DNA of 64,000 bases, taken from NCBI RefSeq assembly GCF_017498485.1, contig NZ_CP071795.1, forward strand, positions 1,488,001 through 1,552,000. The letters are read 5' to 3'. Shown piece after piece: positions 28,213 through 36,580 of this stretch. Each line of letters begins with the position of its first letter. The first letter of the stretch is position 1. A program made the translations under genes and the position numbers. This DNA comes from Polaribacter batillariae (lineage in GTDB: Bacteria > Bacteroidota > Bacteroidia > Flavobacteriales > Flavobacteriaceae). Under the pieces are notes generated by a model. It was not told the origin of the DNA and searched no databases. It worked only from the letters and a program-made list of their open reading frames with translations.

Positions 28213-28674
28213 TTAAAATACAATCTTCACTTTTGCTTCTTTAATATCTTTATACTCTATTGTTGCTGTTTTTTCTACAGTAACTTTTCCTTTACCTACT
28301 GGTTTTGGTTCTCTTGCTTTCCATCGCAAAACAATTTTATCTTTATTTGCTTCTGTTAAAATTCCTTCTAATTCTTCTTCCGCAGTTTTAACTTTTAATA
28401 TTCTATTGATGTTCTTTTTATACTGCCTCTTATCTGTTAACGCATTAGAAATATCTGGCGTAGAGACTTCCAACGAATAATCTTCCTCTTCTCTATCTAA
28501 ATTATTATTTATATTTCTACTAATTCGAATACATTCGCTTAAAGGAACGCCATGATCTCCATCTACCAAAACCTGAATTTTATTGTTTTCTGAAATTGAT
28601 AAATCGATTAAAAAAAGCGACTCGTTAAGTGCCAATGCTTCGTTTACTAGGTCTTTTACTATTTTTTGATCCAT
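28213..28674 (-). CDS. rimP: Ribosome maturation factor RimP
   Basis: A 153-residue protein needed for 30S maturation. The N-terminal domain contains GVPLSECIRISRNINNNLDR and the family-typical DYSLEVSTPDIS; a C-terminal Sm-like domain has KNINRILKVKT followed by the LEGILTEANKDKIVLRW strand pair. It is the first gene of the rimP-nusA-infB operon, behind an exact consensus promoter and a hairpin leader. Confidence 0.93.
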   Translation of the reverse strand: MDQKIVKDLVNEALALNESLFLIDLSISENNKIQVLVDGDHGVPLSECIRISRNINNNLDREEEDYSLEVSTPDISNALTDKRQYKKNINRILKVKTAEEELEGILTEANKDKIVLRWKAREPKPVGKGKVTVEKTATIEYKDIKEAKVKIVF

Positions 28675-28703
28675 CTTAATCCTTAAAATAAAGTATAAAA
28701 AGA

Positions 28704-28720
28704 GGGGACTTTAAGTCCCC
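28704..28720 (-). promoter_or_regulatory. Hairpin in the rimP 5' leader
   Basis: GGGGACT / AGTCCCC, a 7-bp GC-rich stem with loop TTA, between the promoter (28752-28782) and the rimP start. It stands out in an AT-rich leader about 70 bases long. It may be a regulatory or stabilising structure, or a small dispersed palindrome. Confidence 0.5.
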
Positions 28721-28751
28721 TACAATCCTCCATTTACAATAAATTTCGATG

Positions 28752-28782
28752 CAAATATACGAATTGTTTATGATTTACCAAA
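28752..28782 (-). promoter_or_regulatory. Consensus Bacteroidota promoter for rimP-nusA-infB
   Basis: Minus strand: TTTG (28782-28779), exactly 19 bases, then TATATTTG (28759-28752). This matches the phylum consensus TTTG-N19-TAnnTTTG at every fixed position. Transcription would start near 28745. Confidence 0.75.
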
Positions 28783-28850
28783 GCAACTCTAATTCATTAT
28801 TTTTTTGTAACTTTAGATATCAGCAAATTAACTTCTTAAAATATCGACTT

Positions 28851-29678
28851 ATGAAAAAAATTTTAGTGCCTATCGATTTTTCTAAACCGTCTGAATATGC
28901 TGCAAAAATGGCTGCAAAAATTGCCAAAAAAGCCAAGGCTACTGTGTATTTAATACATATGATAGAATTGCCTACTGGAGTTATAGACATGGGTTCTGGT
29001 AGTAAATTTAGCATTCCAGAAAGCATGTTGTACCTAAGAAAAACTAGAGAAAAAGTTTTGGATTTTAAAAAATCTTTTTTTTCTGAAGACATTCCTGTTG
29101 AATATTTTATAAAACTAAACACGCCTTTTGATGGTATTAAAAAATATGCTGATAAAATTGATGCCGATTTAATAATTATGGGATCCAAGGGGCATTCTGA
29201 ATTTGAAGAAATAATTATTGGATCTAACACCGAAAAAATTGTAAGAACCTCTAAAACACCTGTAATTGTTGTAAAAAAAGATTCTAAAAAATTTAAATTG
29301 AAGAATTTAGTCTTTGCCTCTAACTTTAAAGAAGACAACAAAGAAGTGTTTGCTAAATTTTTAGATTTTGCGAATGCTTTTGATAGTAAAGTGCATTTAT
29401 TAAAAATAAATACGCCTTCTAATTTTGAAAGTACTGCAAATACAAAACAAAAAGTAAAAAATTTTATAAAAGAGTATAATTTACCCAAACACTCTATAAA
29501 TGTATATAATGATACTTCTGTTGAGGAAGGAATTATTAATTTTTCTAAAGAAAAAAAAGCCGATTTGATTGCTTTAAGCACACATGGCAGAAGTGGAATT
29601 TCGCATTTATTTACGGCAAGTGTTACCAAAAACCTATCTAAAAAGGCTTTAAAACCAATGTTTACTGTAAAGGTTTAG
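28851..29678 (+). CDS. Universal stress protein with two Usp domains
   Basis: A 275-residue protein. I start at ATG 28851 (MKKILVPIDFSKPSEYAAKM), the typical Usp opening; the frame continues 34 codons upstream through the promoter region and is not coding there. Domain 1 ends DLIIMGSKGHSEFEEIIIGS; domain 2 ends DLIALSTHGRSGISHLFTAS. The G-x2-G-x9-G(S/T) nucleotide-binding pattern is approximate in both. It is cytoplasmic, divergently oriented from rimP and probably a single-gene unit. Confidence 0.88.
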   Translation: MKKILVPIDFSKPSEYAAKMAAKIAKKAKATVYLIHMIELPTGVIDMGSGSKFSIPESMLYLRKTREKVLDFKKSFFSEDIPVEYFIKLNTPFDGIKKYADKIDADLIIMGSKGHSEFEEIIIGSNTEKIVRTSKTPVIVVKKDSKKFKLKNLVFASNFKEDNKEVFAKFLDFANAFDSKVHLLKINTPSNFESTANTKQKVKNFIKEYNLPKHSINVYNDTSVEEGIINFSKEKKADLIALSTHGRSGISHLFTASVTKNLSKKALKPMFTVKV

Positions 29679-29735
29679 GATCGTTATTACACAAAAATTC
29701 ACGAACTTTATAGATTGACATACTATGTTTTGTTT

Positions 29736-29844
29736 AAAATTCTAGTTTTACAACTATTCTCTAAACTTCGTTTGCTATTTTCAATTAAAATAGATTTTAA
29801 TTTTAGTAAAACTCGAACTCACAAACACTTGATTTTAAAATAAT
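29736..29844. repeat. Diverged ~109-base dispersed repeat, copy 1
   Basis: Shares with 57775-57883 the blocks TCTAAACTTCGTTT, CAAT(T/C)AAAATA and TTGATTTTAAAATAAT in the same order and spacing. It lies in the 285-base gap after the universal stress gene, which otherwise shows nothing recognisable. Confidence 0.6.
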
Positions 29845-29963
29845 AATGTTTTTATATACAATTTTTCGACCTCAGGTTCGTAAGGTTTTGTTTGTTGCTA
29901 AATACACTTTCGTCTAAATTTGTTTGGAAGATTTGTTTATCTTCGAAATAAAAATAACCACAG

Positions 29964-30569
29964 ATGTTTCGAATAATTTGGATTGTACTCTTTTTTGCTG
30001 TTTTAATTTGGTCTGCCATAAAACCTTATGATTATTTTACTTGGTTTCTAGAGGTTTTGCCTGCGATAATTGGTTTTATCGTTTTATGGCAAACAGAAAA
30101 ATCGTTTCCATTAACACGTTTGGTGTATATTTTAATTTTAATTCATTGTATTATTTTAATGGTTGGCGGACATTATACTTATGCAGAAGTTCCTCTTTTT
30201 AACACTATAAAAGATCTGTTAGATATGTCTAGAAACAGTTACGATAAAGTGGGGCATTTAGCACAAGGATTTATTCCTGCAATGATTGCCAGAGAAATTT
30301 TTATCAGAAAAAAAATAATAAATTCTAAAGCGTGGGAAAATTTTTTAATTGTAATGTTTTGTTTAGGTTTTAGTGCTTTTTACGAATTAATTGAATGGTT
30401 TGTTGCTGCCTTCTCTGGAGAATCTGCAGCAGATTTTTTAGGAACACAAGGCTATGTTTGGGACACACAATCTGACATGGCGTTGGCTTTATTAGGGGCC
30501 ATTTTAGCATTGCTTACTTTAAGTAAAGTCCATAATAAGCAACTAAAAAAGTTAAACAATAAAGTGTAA
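29964..30569 (+). CDS. DUF2238 (YjdF-like) inner membrane protein
   Basis: A 201-residue protein with six hydrophobic segments. The motif GGHYTYAEVPLFNTIKDLLD followed by YDKVGHLAQGFIPAMIAREI, and later FSAFYELIEWFVAAFSGESA plus WDTQSDMALALLGA, is the DUF2238 signature with conserved H, D and E residues in the membrane. Function is unknown. It is a single + strand gene ending in a long hairpin shared with the convergent gapN gene. Confidence 0.85.
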   Translation: MFRIIWIVLFFAVLIWSAIKPYDYFTWFLEVLPAIIGFIVLWQTEKSFPLTRLVYILILIHCIILMVGGHYTYAEVPLFNTIKDLLDMSRNSYDKVGHLAQGFIPAMIAREIFIRKKIINSKAWENFLIVMFCLGFSAFYELIEWFVAAFSGESAADFLGTQGYVWDTQSDMALALLGAILALLTLSKVHNKQLKKLNNKV

Positions 30570-30617
30570 TACCATTTCTTGTTTGAAATTACGGTAAGAT
30601 AAAACAAGAAATGGTAT
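30569..30617. terminator. Long inverted repeat between DUF2238 gene and gapN
   Basis: Perfect 16-bp arms ATACCATTTCTTGTTT and AAACAAGAAATGGTAT around a 17-base loop, placed between two convergent genes. The loop side (TTGTTTGAAATTACGGTA) resembles 59012-59037, so it may belong to a repeat family that also serves as a terminator. Confidence 0.6.
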
Positions 30618-30660
30618 AATAAGTTTTGCTTAAGGCAATTATTTTCTTTTAAATGTATTG

Positions 30661-32253
30661 CTACAAAATATAATCTGTACTAATAAAATTAGATGCTTTT
30701 TTATCTAACAATTCTTGTAAAATAGCATTATTATACGCTGTATCTTTAGATGCAACAAAAGTTCTAATTGAGAACGAACGCAAAGCATCGTGTACACTTA
30801 AAGTTGCTACGGCAGAATCTTTTCTACCTGTAAAAGGATATACATCTGGCCCTCTTTGTGCAGCACTATTTAAGTTTACTCTACACACTAGGTTTACCAA
30901 AGTATCAATTAACGGTGCTAAGGTTTTTACTTCACTACCAAAAACACTTACTTGCTGTCCATAATTAGATGCAGCCATATCGTCTAAAGGTTCTTGAATG
31001 TTTTTAAATGAAACTACTGGAATTACAGGACCAAATTGTTCTTCTTCAAAAACTCTGGAATCTTTAGAAACGGGATACAAAACTGCTGGGAAAATATAAT
31101 TTTCGGTAGTTTCTCCTCCTTTTTTATTGATAATTTTTGCGCCTTTTTCAATAGCATCGTCAATTAATTCTTGAATGTATGCAGGTTTTCCTACTTCTGG
31201 TAATGGGGTTAATTTTACATCATCTTCCCAAGGATTTCCAAATTTTAAAGCATCTACTTTTGCTGCAAAACGCTTATTAAATTCATCTACAATATGCTCA
31301 TGCACATATACTATTTTTAATGCTGTACAACGTTGTCCGTTAAACGAAGTTGTACCAGAAATACATTCTGAAATTGCCAAATCTAAATCGGCATCTGGCA
31401 ACACAATTGCTGGGTTTTTAGCTTCTAAACCTAATACCAAACGCAATCTATTTTTCTGCGGATGATTCGCCTGAATTGCATTGGCAGATTTACTGTTTCC
31501 TATCAATGCTAAAACATCTACTTTACCCGTTTTCATAATTGGTGTTGCCAAAACTCGACCTCTACCATAAATAATGTTTACAACTCCTGCAGGAAAACTA
31601 TTTTGAAACGCTTCCAATAAAGGCGATAATAATAAAACTCCGTGTTTTGCTGGCTTAAAAATGGCTGTATTTCCCATAATTAAAGCAGGAATTAACAATG
31701 CAAATGTTTCATTTAAAGGATAATTGTAAGGCCCTAAACACAAAACCACTCCTAAAGGTCCTCTTCTAATATGTGCATGAACTCCGCTATTTTTTTCGAA
31801 CTTTGCAGAATTTCTGTCCATTTGTTTGTAATCTTCAATCGTGTCGTAAATATATTCTACAGTTCTATCGAATTCTTTTTCAGAATCTGGCAACGATTTA
31901 CCTATTTCCCACATTAGCAATTTTACAATTTCTTCTCTTTTGGTTTTCATTTGAACCACAAACTTTTCCATCGCAGCAATTCTACTTTCTACTTTCATCG
32001 TTGGCCATAAACCTTGCCCTTGGTCGTATGCTTTTAAAGCTGCATTTAAAGCATCTATCGCTTCATTTTCAGTTAAATTTGGTACAGTTCCTAATAAAGT
32101 TGGTTTATATTCTTTTGTTGATGAAATTGTTGAGTAAACATCTGCATTTGTGCCTTTCCATTCTTTTAATTCACCACCAATTAAATAGGTATTTTGGTTT
32201 ACAAGTGATGTGATTTTATATTCGTTCGGAATTTCTTTAAAAGTATTCTTCAT
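30661..32253 (-). CDS. gapN: NADP-dependent glyceraldehyde-3-phosphate dehydrogenase (GapN-type ALDH)
   Basis: A 530-residue aldehyde dehydrogenase. The active-site cysteine is in [14 protein letters not shown] and the glutamate base in [35 protein letters not shown] and [14 protein letters not shown] are typical of non-phosphorylating GAPDH, which makes 3-phosphoglycerate and NADPH in one step and so bypasses ATP formation. It stands alone, with the RAYT transposase 169 bases upstream. Another aldehyde substrate is possible. Confidence 0.82.
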   Translation of the reverse strand: MKNTFKEIPNEYKITSLVNQNTYLIGGELKEWKGTNADVYSTISSTKEYKPTLLGTVPNLTENEAIDALNAALKAYDQGQGLWPTMKVESRIAAMEKFVVQMKTKREEIVKLLMWEIGKSLPDSEKEFDRTVEYIYDTIEDYKQMDRNSAKFEKNSGVHAHIRRGPLGVVLCLGPYNYPLNETFALLIPALIMGNTAIFKPAKHGVLLLSPLLEAFQNSFPAGVVNIIYGRGRVLATPIMKTGKVDVLALIGNSKSANAIQANHPQKNRLRLVLGLEAKNPAIVLPDADLDLAISECISGTTSFNGQRCTALKIVYVHEHIVDEFNKRFAAKVDALKFGNPWEDDVKLTPLPEVGKPAYIQELIDDAIEKGAKIINKKGGETTENYIFPAVLYPVSKDSRVFEEEQFGPVIPVVSFKNIQEPLDDMAASNYGQQVSVFGSEVKTLAPLIDTLVNLVCRVNLNSAAQRGPDVYPFTGRKDSAVATLSVHDALRSFSIRTFVASKDTAYNNAILQELLDKKASNFISTDYIL

Positions 32254-32403
32254 AAGTTGAAATTTAAAAATTTGTCTAAGATATTGATTGATTTTACTGT
32301 AAATATTTAGACCTATTTACGTATCAAAATTAACTAAAAATTACCGTAAAACGTTCTGTTTCTATCTTAAAAGACGAAAAGGATTTCGGTAATTGTATGT
32401 TAC

Positions 32404-32421
32404 AAGAGGTTTAAACCTCTT
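32404..32421. repeat. REP-like palindrome next to the RAYT gene
   Basis: Perfect 18-base palindrome AAGAGGTTTAAACCTCTT immediately past the 3' end of the transposase. It has the same TTTAAA centre as the palindromes at 32620 and 32962. Confidence 0.7.
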
Positions 32422-32422
32422 A

Positions 32423-32953
32423 TTAAAAAGCATCTTCTATTCTACAACACATTTTATTAATAATATCTTGCAAAATATCTTTATGTGGTGGTAGTTTGTG
32501 CTTTCTTCTATTAGTCTGTATATATTGGATCGTATTGTTAAGTTGTATTTCTGATGTAATTTCTTTTGGTGCACTATATTTTTGTTGCCATAAAGGTTTA
32601 TTCTTTTTTCCTCCTACAACAAGGGGTTTAAATCCCTTGCTTTTATTCAAAATAAATGAAGTTCTTCCTTTTATCTTCTGCATTATTTTTGAAATATCAT
32701 CGATATCACAAACCAACAACAAATGAATATGATCTGAACAAATATTAAAAGCCAACAGTTTTAAATGATCTTCTTTTACAATTTCTGAAATTGTTTGTGC
32801 AACTAATAATTCTTCTTCCTCTGTAAAATAGATAATTTTTGGATATGGATTTGTGCCCATTTCTCTTCGTTCTCGAACTTTAAACCTTATCATTCTTGAT
32901 GAAGTTCTGCTGTCGTGAATTGCTGTTGTTATATGATATGGTTTTTCGTTCAT
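32423..32953 (-). CDS. REP-associated tyrosine transposase (RAYT, Y1/IS200-like)
   Basis: A 176-residue Y1-type single-strand DNA transposase. The HUH motif is SDHIHLLLVC and the catalytic tyrosine helix is NTIQYIQTNRRKH, with a basic stretch between. It lacks the ends of an IS200/IS605 element. Instead it is bracketed by small palindromes (32404-32421 and 32962-32981) and has a third one, 32620-32639, inside its coding sequence. That arrangement matches RAYTs, which are domesticated transposases that move or maintain REP palindromes. It sits between ilvA and gapN. Confidence 0.8.
   Translation of the reverse strand: MNEKPYHITTAIHDSRTSSRMIRFKVRERREMGTNPYPKIIYFTEEEELLVAQTISEIVKEDHLKLLAFNICSDHIHLLLVCDIDDISKIMQKIKGRTSFILNKSKGFKPLVVGGKKNKPLWQQKYSAPKEITSEIQLNNTIQYIQTNRRKHKLPPHKDILQDIINKMCCRIEDAF
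32620..32639. repeat. REP-like palindrome inside the RAYT coding sequence
   Basis: CAAGGGGTTTAAATCCCTTG, palindromic but for one wobble position. Its flank ACAACAAGGGG...CCCTTGCT matches the palindrome just upstream of the gene. Confidence 0.65.
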
Positions 32954-32961
32954 CCCTATAG

Positions 32962-32981
32962 CAAGGGGGTTAAACCCTTTG
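32962..32981. repeat. REP-like palindrome just upstream of the RAYT start
   Basis: CAAGGGGGTTAAACCCTTTG, an imperfect palindrome eight bases before the RAYT ATG. It reads as the same family as 32620-32639 and 40492-40511. Confidence 0.6.
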
Positions 32982-33004
32982 TTGTGTTGCGATCTGTTAT
33001 TTTA

Positions 33005-34267
33005 TTACACCAAAAACTGAAACAAATCTGGTTTGTCATTTAAATACTCTCCAAAGAAGTTACGTTCTTTCATTCGGTTGATTAATGGTGCCAAATCTGC
33101 AGATGTTTTTAATTCTAAGCCCACTACTGCTGCGCCATTTTCTCTATTTGTTTTTTTGGTATATTCAAAATGAGTAATATCGTCATTAGGTCCTAGAATT
33201 TCTGCCACAAATTCTTTTAAAGCTCCTGCTCTTTGTGGAAATTTAACAATAAAATAGTGTTTTAAGTTCGCGTATAATAAGGCACGTTCTTTAATTTCTG
33301 CAGTTCTTGTAATATCGTTATTACTTCCACTGACTACACAAACTACATTTTTTTCTTTTATATCCTCCTTAAAAAAATCTAAGGCAGCAATACTTAAAGC
33401 GCCTGCTGGCTCTACAACAATGGCGTCTTTGTTATATAAATCTAAAATAGTCTGACAAATTTTACCTTCTGGAACTGTAATGACATCGTGCAGGTTTTGT
33501 TGGCAAATTGCAAAGTTTAAATCTCCCACTTTTTTTACTGCAGCGCCATCTACAAAAGCATCTATTTTTTCTAAAAAAGTGTTTTCTTTATTTCTAATAG
33601 ATGTTAACATAGAAGGTGCTCCTTCTGGTTCTACTCCGATTATTTTTGTGTTTGGAGACAAATTTTTAAATACAGATGATAATCCCGCAGACAACCCACC
33701 ACCACCAACTGGAACAAAAACATAATCGATTTTTACATCGGTTTGATTTAATATTTCCCAACCAACTGTGGCTTGACCTTCTATTACTTTTTTATCATTA
33801 AAAGGATGAATAAACACTTTCTTTTTAAAATCGCATTCTAATGTTGCTGCATTAAAAGCATCATCGAAAGTATCGCCTTCAATAACCACATCTATAAAAT
33901 CTTCGCCAAACATTTTTACTTGGTTAATTTTTTGATTTGGCGTTGGCGAAGGCATAAAAATAGTACCTTTTATCTGCAGCAATTTACAAGACAAAGCAAC
34001 GCCTTGTGCATGATTTCCTGCACTTGCACAAACAATTCCTCGTTGTTTTTCGTCGGCATTTAAAGAGGCCATTTTATTATAAGCTCCTCTAATTTTATAA
34101 GAACGTACAACTTGCAAATCTTCTCTTTTAAACAAAATATTGGCATCGAATTCTTTAGAAAGATTAATATTCGCATTTAATGGCGTTTTATACGCAACAC
34201 CTTCTAATTTTTTAGCAGCAGCTTTTATGTTTTTTAAACTTGGAAAATAAATTTGTTTTGTTTGCAT
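33005..34267 (-). CDS. ilvA: Threonine dehydratase, biosynthetic
   Basis: A 420-residue PLP enzyme converting threonine to 2-oxobutanoate, the first step to isoleucine. PLP lysine in VVRSYKIRGAYNKM; serine/glycine loop CASAGNHAQGVALSC; VPVGGGGLSAGLSS phosphate loop. A single C-terminal ACT-like regulatory domain follows residue 330 (FIVKFPQRAGALKEFVAEIL), so isoleucine feedback is plausible. It lies downstream of ilvC in the ilv unit, after a hairpin that may reduce its expression. Confidence 0.93.
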   Translation of the reverse strand: MQTKQIYFPSLKNIKAAAKKLEGVAYKTPLNANINLSKEFDANILFKREDLQVVRSYKIRGAYNKMASLNADEKQRGIVCASAGNHAQGVALSCKLLQIKGTIFMPSPTPNQKINQVKMFGEDFIDVVIEGDTFDDAFNAATLECDFKKKVFIHPFNDKKVIEGQATVGWEILNQTDVKIDYVFVPVGGGGLSAGLSSVFKNLSPNTKIIGVEPEGAPSMLTSIRNKENTFLEKIDAFVDGAAVKKVGDLNFAICQQNLHDVITVPEGKICQTILDLYNKDAIVVEPAGALSIAALDFFKEDIKEKNVVCVVSGSNNDITRTAEIKERALLYANLKHYFIVKFPQRAGALKEFVAEILGPNDDITHFEYTKKTNRENGAAVVGLELKTSADLAPLINRMKERNFFGEYLNDKPDLFQFLV

Positions 34268-34281
34268 CTTTTAAAAATAAA

Positions 34282-34314
34282 AGACCCTTCAGGTTTTTAG
34301 AGCCTGAAGGGTCT
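34282..34314 (-). terminator. Hairpin between ilvC and ilvA
   Basis: 12-bp perfect stem AGACCCTTCAGG / CCTGAAGGGTCT with a nine-base loop. On the minus strand it is followed by TTTATTTTTAAAAG. It could attenuate ilvA or terminate the ilv transcript. Confidence 0.6.
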
Positions 34315-34339
34315 GAAAAAATATATTATTTAATTTTTC

Positions 34340-35818
34340 TTAAACTTCAGATTTTATTACTTTCATTGCTGTCATTGAAGCTCTTAATTTTGCCCCAATT
34401 TTTTCTACAGGATGATTTCTAATAATACTATTAATTCGAATTAATTCTTGATTATCTACTTCATTAGAATCTGAAAATTTCTTTCCAATAATATCGGTAT
34501 CTACTGTTTTCATAAAGTTGGCCAATAAAGGCTTACAAGCATGGTCGAATAAATAGCAACCGTATTCTGCGGTATCAGAAATTACACGATTCATTTCATA
34601 TAATTTTTTACGTGCAATGGTGTTTGCTATTAATGGAGTTTCGTGCAAAGATTCGTAATATGCAGATGCATCTATAATTCCAGATTCTGTCATCGATTCA
34701 AAAGCCAATTCTACACCCGCTCTTACAAAGGCAACTAACAAAGTTCCGTGGTCGAAATATTCTTGTTCAGAAATTTCTTGATTGGTAATTTCTTGTTTTT
34801 CGAAAGCAGTTTCTCCTGTTGCTGCTCTCCAAGCTAATAAGTTTTTATCGTCATTTGCCCAATCTTCCATCATGGTTTTAGAGAAATGACCTGTCATAAT
34901 ATCGTCCATATGTTTTTGGAACAACGGACGCATAATGTCTTTTAACTCTTCGGAAATTCTAAACGCTTCTATTTTTGCAGGATTAGACAGCCTGTCCATC
35001 ATATTGGTAATTCCTCCGTGCTTTAAGGCTTCTGTTACAGTTTCCCAACCATATTGAATTAATTTTGCAGCATAACTTGGTTCAATTCCTTTTTCTACCA
35101 TTTTGTCGAAAGATAAAATAGCGCCTGTTTGTAACAAACCACATAAAATGGTTTGCTCTCCCATTAAATCGCTCTTTACTTCTGCCACAAAAGAAGATGC
35201 TAAAACACCTGCCCTATCTCCTCCAGTTGCAACTGCGTAAGCTTTTGCTTGTTCCCAACCTTTGTTTTCTGGGTCGTTTTCTGGGTGCACAGCAATTAAA
35301 GTGGGCACACCAAAACCTCTTTTATACTCTTCACGTACCTCTGAACCCGGACATTTTGGTGCTACCATAATTACGGTTAAATCTTTACGGATTTGCATGC
35401 CTTCTTCCACCACATTAAAACCGTGAGAATAGCTTAATGTTGCTCCTTTTTTCATTAAAGGCATTACCGTTTTTACAACGTTTGTATGTTGCTTGTCTGG
35501 GGTTAAATTTAGAACCAAATCTGCAGTTGGAATTAATTCTTCGTAATTACCAACCTTAAAATTGTTTGAAGTTGCATTTTTAAATGAATCTCTTTTTTGG
35601 TCGATTGCTGCTTGTCTTAAAGCGTAAGAAATATCTAAACCAGAATCTCTCATGTTTAAACCTTGATTTAAACCTTGTGCTCCACAGCCCACAATAACAA
35701 TTTTCTTTCCTTTTAATGCGTTTACGCCATCTTCAAATTCTGAAGCGTCCATAAAACGGCATTTTCCTAATTGTTCTAATTTTTCTCTTAATGTTAATGT
35801 GTTAAAATAATTTGACAT
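34340..35818 (-). CDS. ilvC: Ketol-acid reductoisomerase (long form, class II)
   Basis: A 492-residue enzyme that isomerises and reduces acetolactate or acetohydroxybutyrate. The Rossmann motif is [20 protein letters not shown] with [13 protein letters not shown] as the cofactor-specificity loop, followed by [20 protein letters not shown] and the helical double knotted domain ([33 protein letters not shown] region). The doubled knotted domain explains the length compared with about 330 residues for class I. It sits between ilvN and ilvA. Confidence 0.96.
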   Translation of the reverse strand: MSNYFNTLTLREKLEQLGKCRFMDASEFEDGVNALKGKKIVIVGCGAQGLNQGLNMRDSGLDISYALRQAAIDQKRDSFKNATSNNFKVGNYEELIPTADLVLNLTPDKQHTNVVKTVMPLMKKGATLSYSHGFNVVEEGMQIRKDLTVIMVAPKCPGSEVREEYKRGFGVPTLIAVHPENDPENKGWEQAKAYAVATGGDRAGVLASSFVAEVKSDLMGEQTILCGLLQTGAILSFDKMVEKGIEPSYAAKLIQYGWETVTEALKHGGITNMMDRLSNPAKIEAFRISEELKDIMRPLFQKHMDDIMTGHFSKTMMEDWANDDKNLLAWRAATGETAFEKQEITNQEISEQEYFDHGTLLVAFVRAGVELAFESMTESGIIDASAYYESLHETPLIANTIARKKLYEMNRVISDTAEYGCYLFDHACKPLLANFMKTVDTDIIGKKFSDSNEVDNQELIRINSIIRNHPVEKIGAKLRASMTAMKVIKSEV

Positions 35819-35932
35819 TTTTTTTATTTAGTTGTGTTTAATTCGAAAAGAGAAAAAAGAGTAGAGAATAAAGACTTATTGTGTTCGATAATCCGTCTAA
35901 TTTCTTTGATCTATTTTCTCTATTCTATTTTT

Positions 35933-36463
35933 TTAGTTGTTGTATGTTTCTAATAGTGCAGAAATTTTCATTTCGTCTTTGGTAACTGCAATTCTTCCAG
36001 AACGCGTGTATTGCATAATTCCAAAAGGTTTTAATTCTCTGTGTAAAAGATCTATTTCTTCTTTTTTTCCTGATTTTTCTAAGACAAAAAACTCTTTGTT
36101 TACAGTAACGATTCTTGCGCTGCTTTCTTTAATGATATTTTGAATTTGACGTTCTTCAAATAATAAATCTGATTTTATTTTAAACAACCCAGAAATTTGA
36201 TAAATAGTTTCTTCATCATCGTGGTAATAAGCTTTTATAACTTCTACCTGTTTTTCTATTTGGCCGATAATTTTCTTCACATTATCTTCGAGCATATTGG
36301 CCACAATTGTAAATCTAGAAACCCCTTCAATTTCCGAAGAAGAAATGTTTAAGCTTTCGATGTTAATACCTCTTCTTTGAAATATTGCTGAAACTCTATT
36401 CAACAACCCAATATTGTTTTCGGTATATACTGATATTGTATATAATTGTTCTTCTGTACTCAT
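35933..36463 (-). CDS. ilvN: Acetolactate synthase small (regulatory) subunit
   Basis: A 176-residue protein. An N-terminal ACT domain (TISVYTENNIGLLNRVSAIF, RGINIESLNISSSEIEGVSR) binds the feedback amino acid, usually valine; the C-terminal domain (KPFGIMQYTRSGRIAVTKDE) activates the catalytic subunit. It follows the frameshifted ilvB by about 117 bases and precedes ilvC. Confidence 0.94.
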   Translation of the reverse strand: MSTEEQLYTISVYTENNIGLLNRVSAIFQRRGINIESLNISSSEIEGVSRFTIVANMLEDNVKKIIGQIEKQVEVIKAYYHDDEETIYQISGLFKIKSDLLFEERQIQNIIKESSARIVTVNKEFFVLEKSGKKEEIDLLHRELKPFGIMQYTRSGRIAVTKDEMKISALLETYNN

Positions 36464-36580
36464 TACTCGTTCAAGGTTTAAAATTTAAAGTTTCAAAGTT
36501 GTTTACTCAAAACCCTAATCTTTGTTCTCTGTCTGTTTTCTCTACTCTATTTTTTTGTCTCCAAACTTCATATTCTCGGC

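Noticed and set aside
28820..29629. 269-residue minus strand open frame opposite the universal stress gene
   Set aside because: The + strand Usp protein has clear family motifs; the antisense frame has none.
31773..32213. 146-residue + strand open frame opposite gapN
   Set aside because: Shadow of the gapN coding sequence; no recognisable motif.
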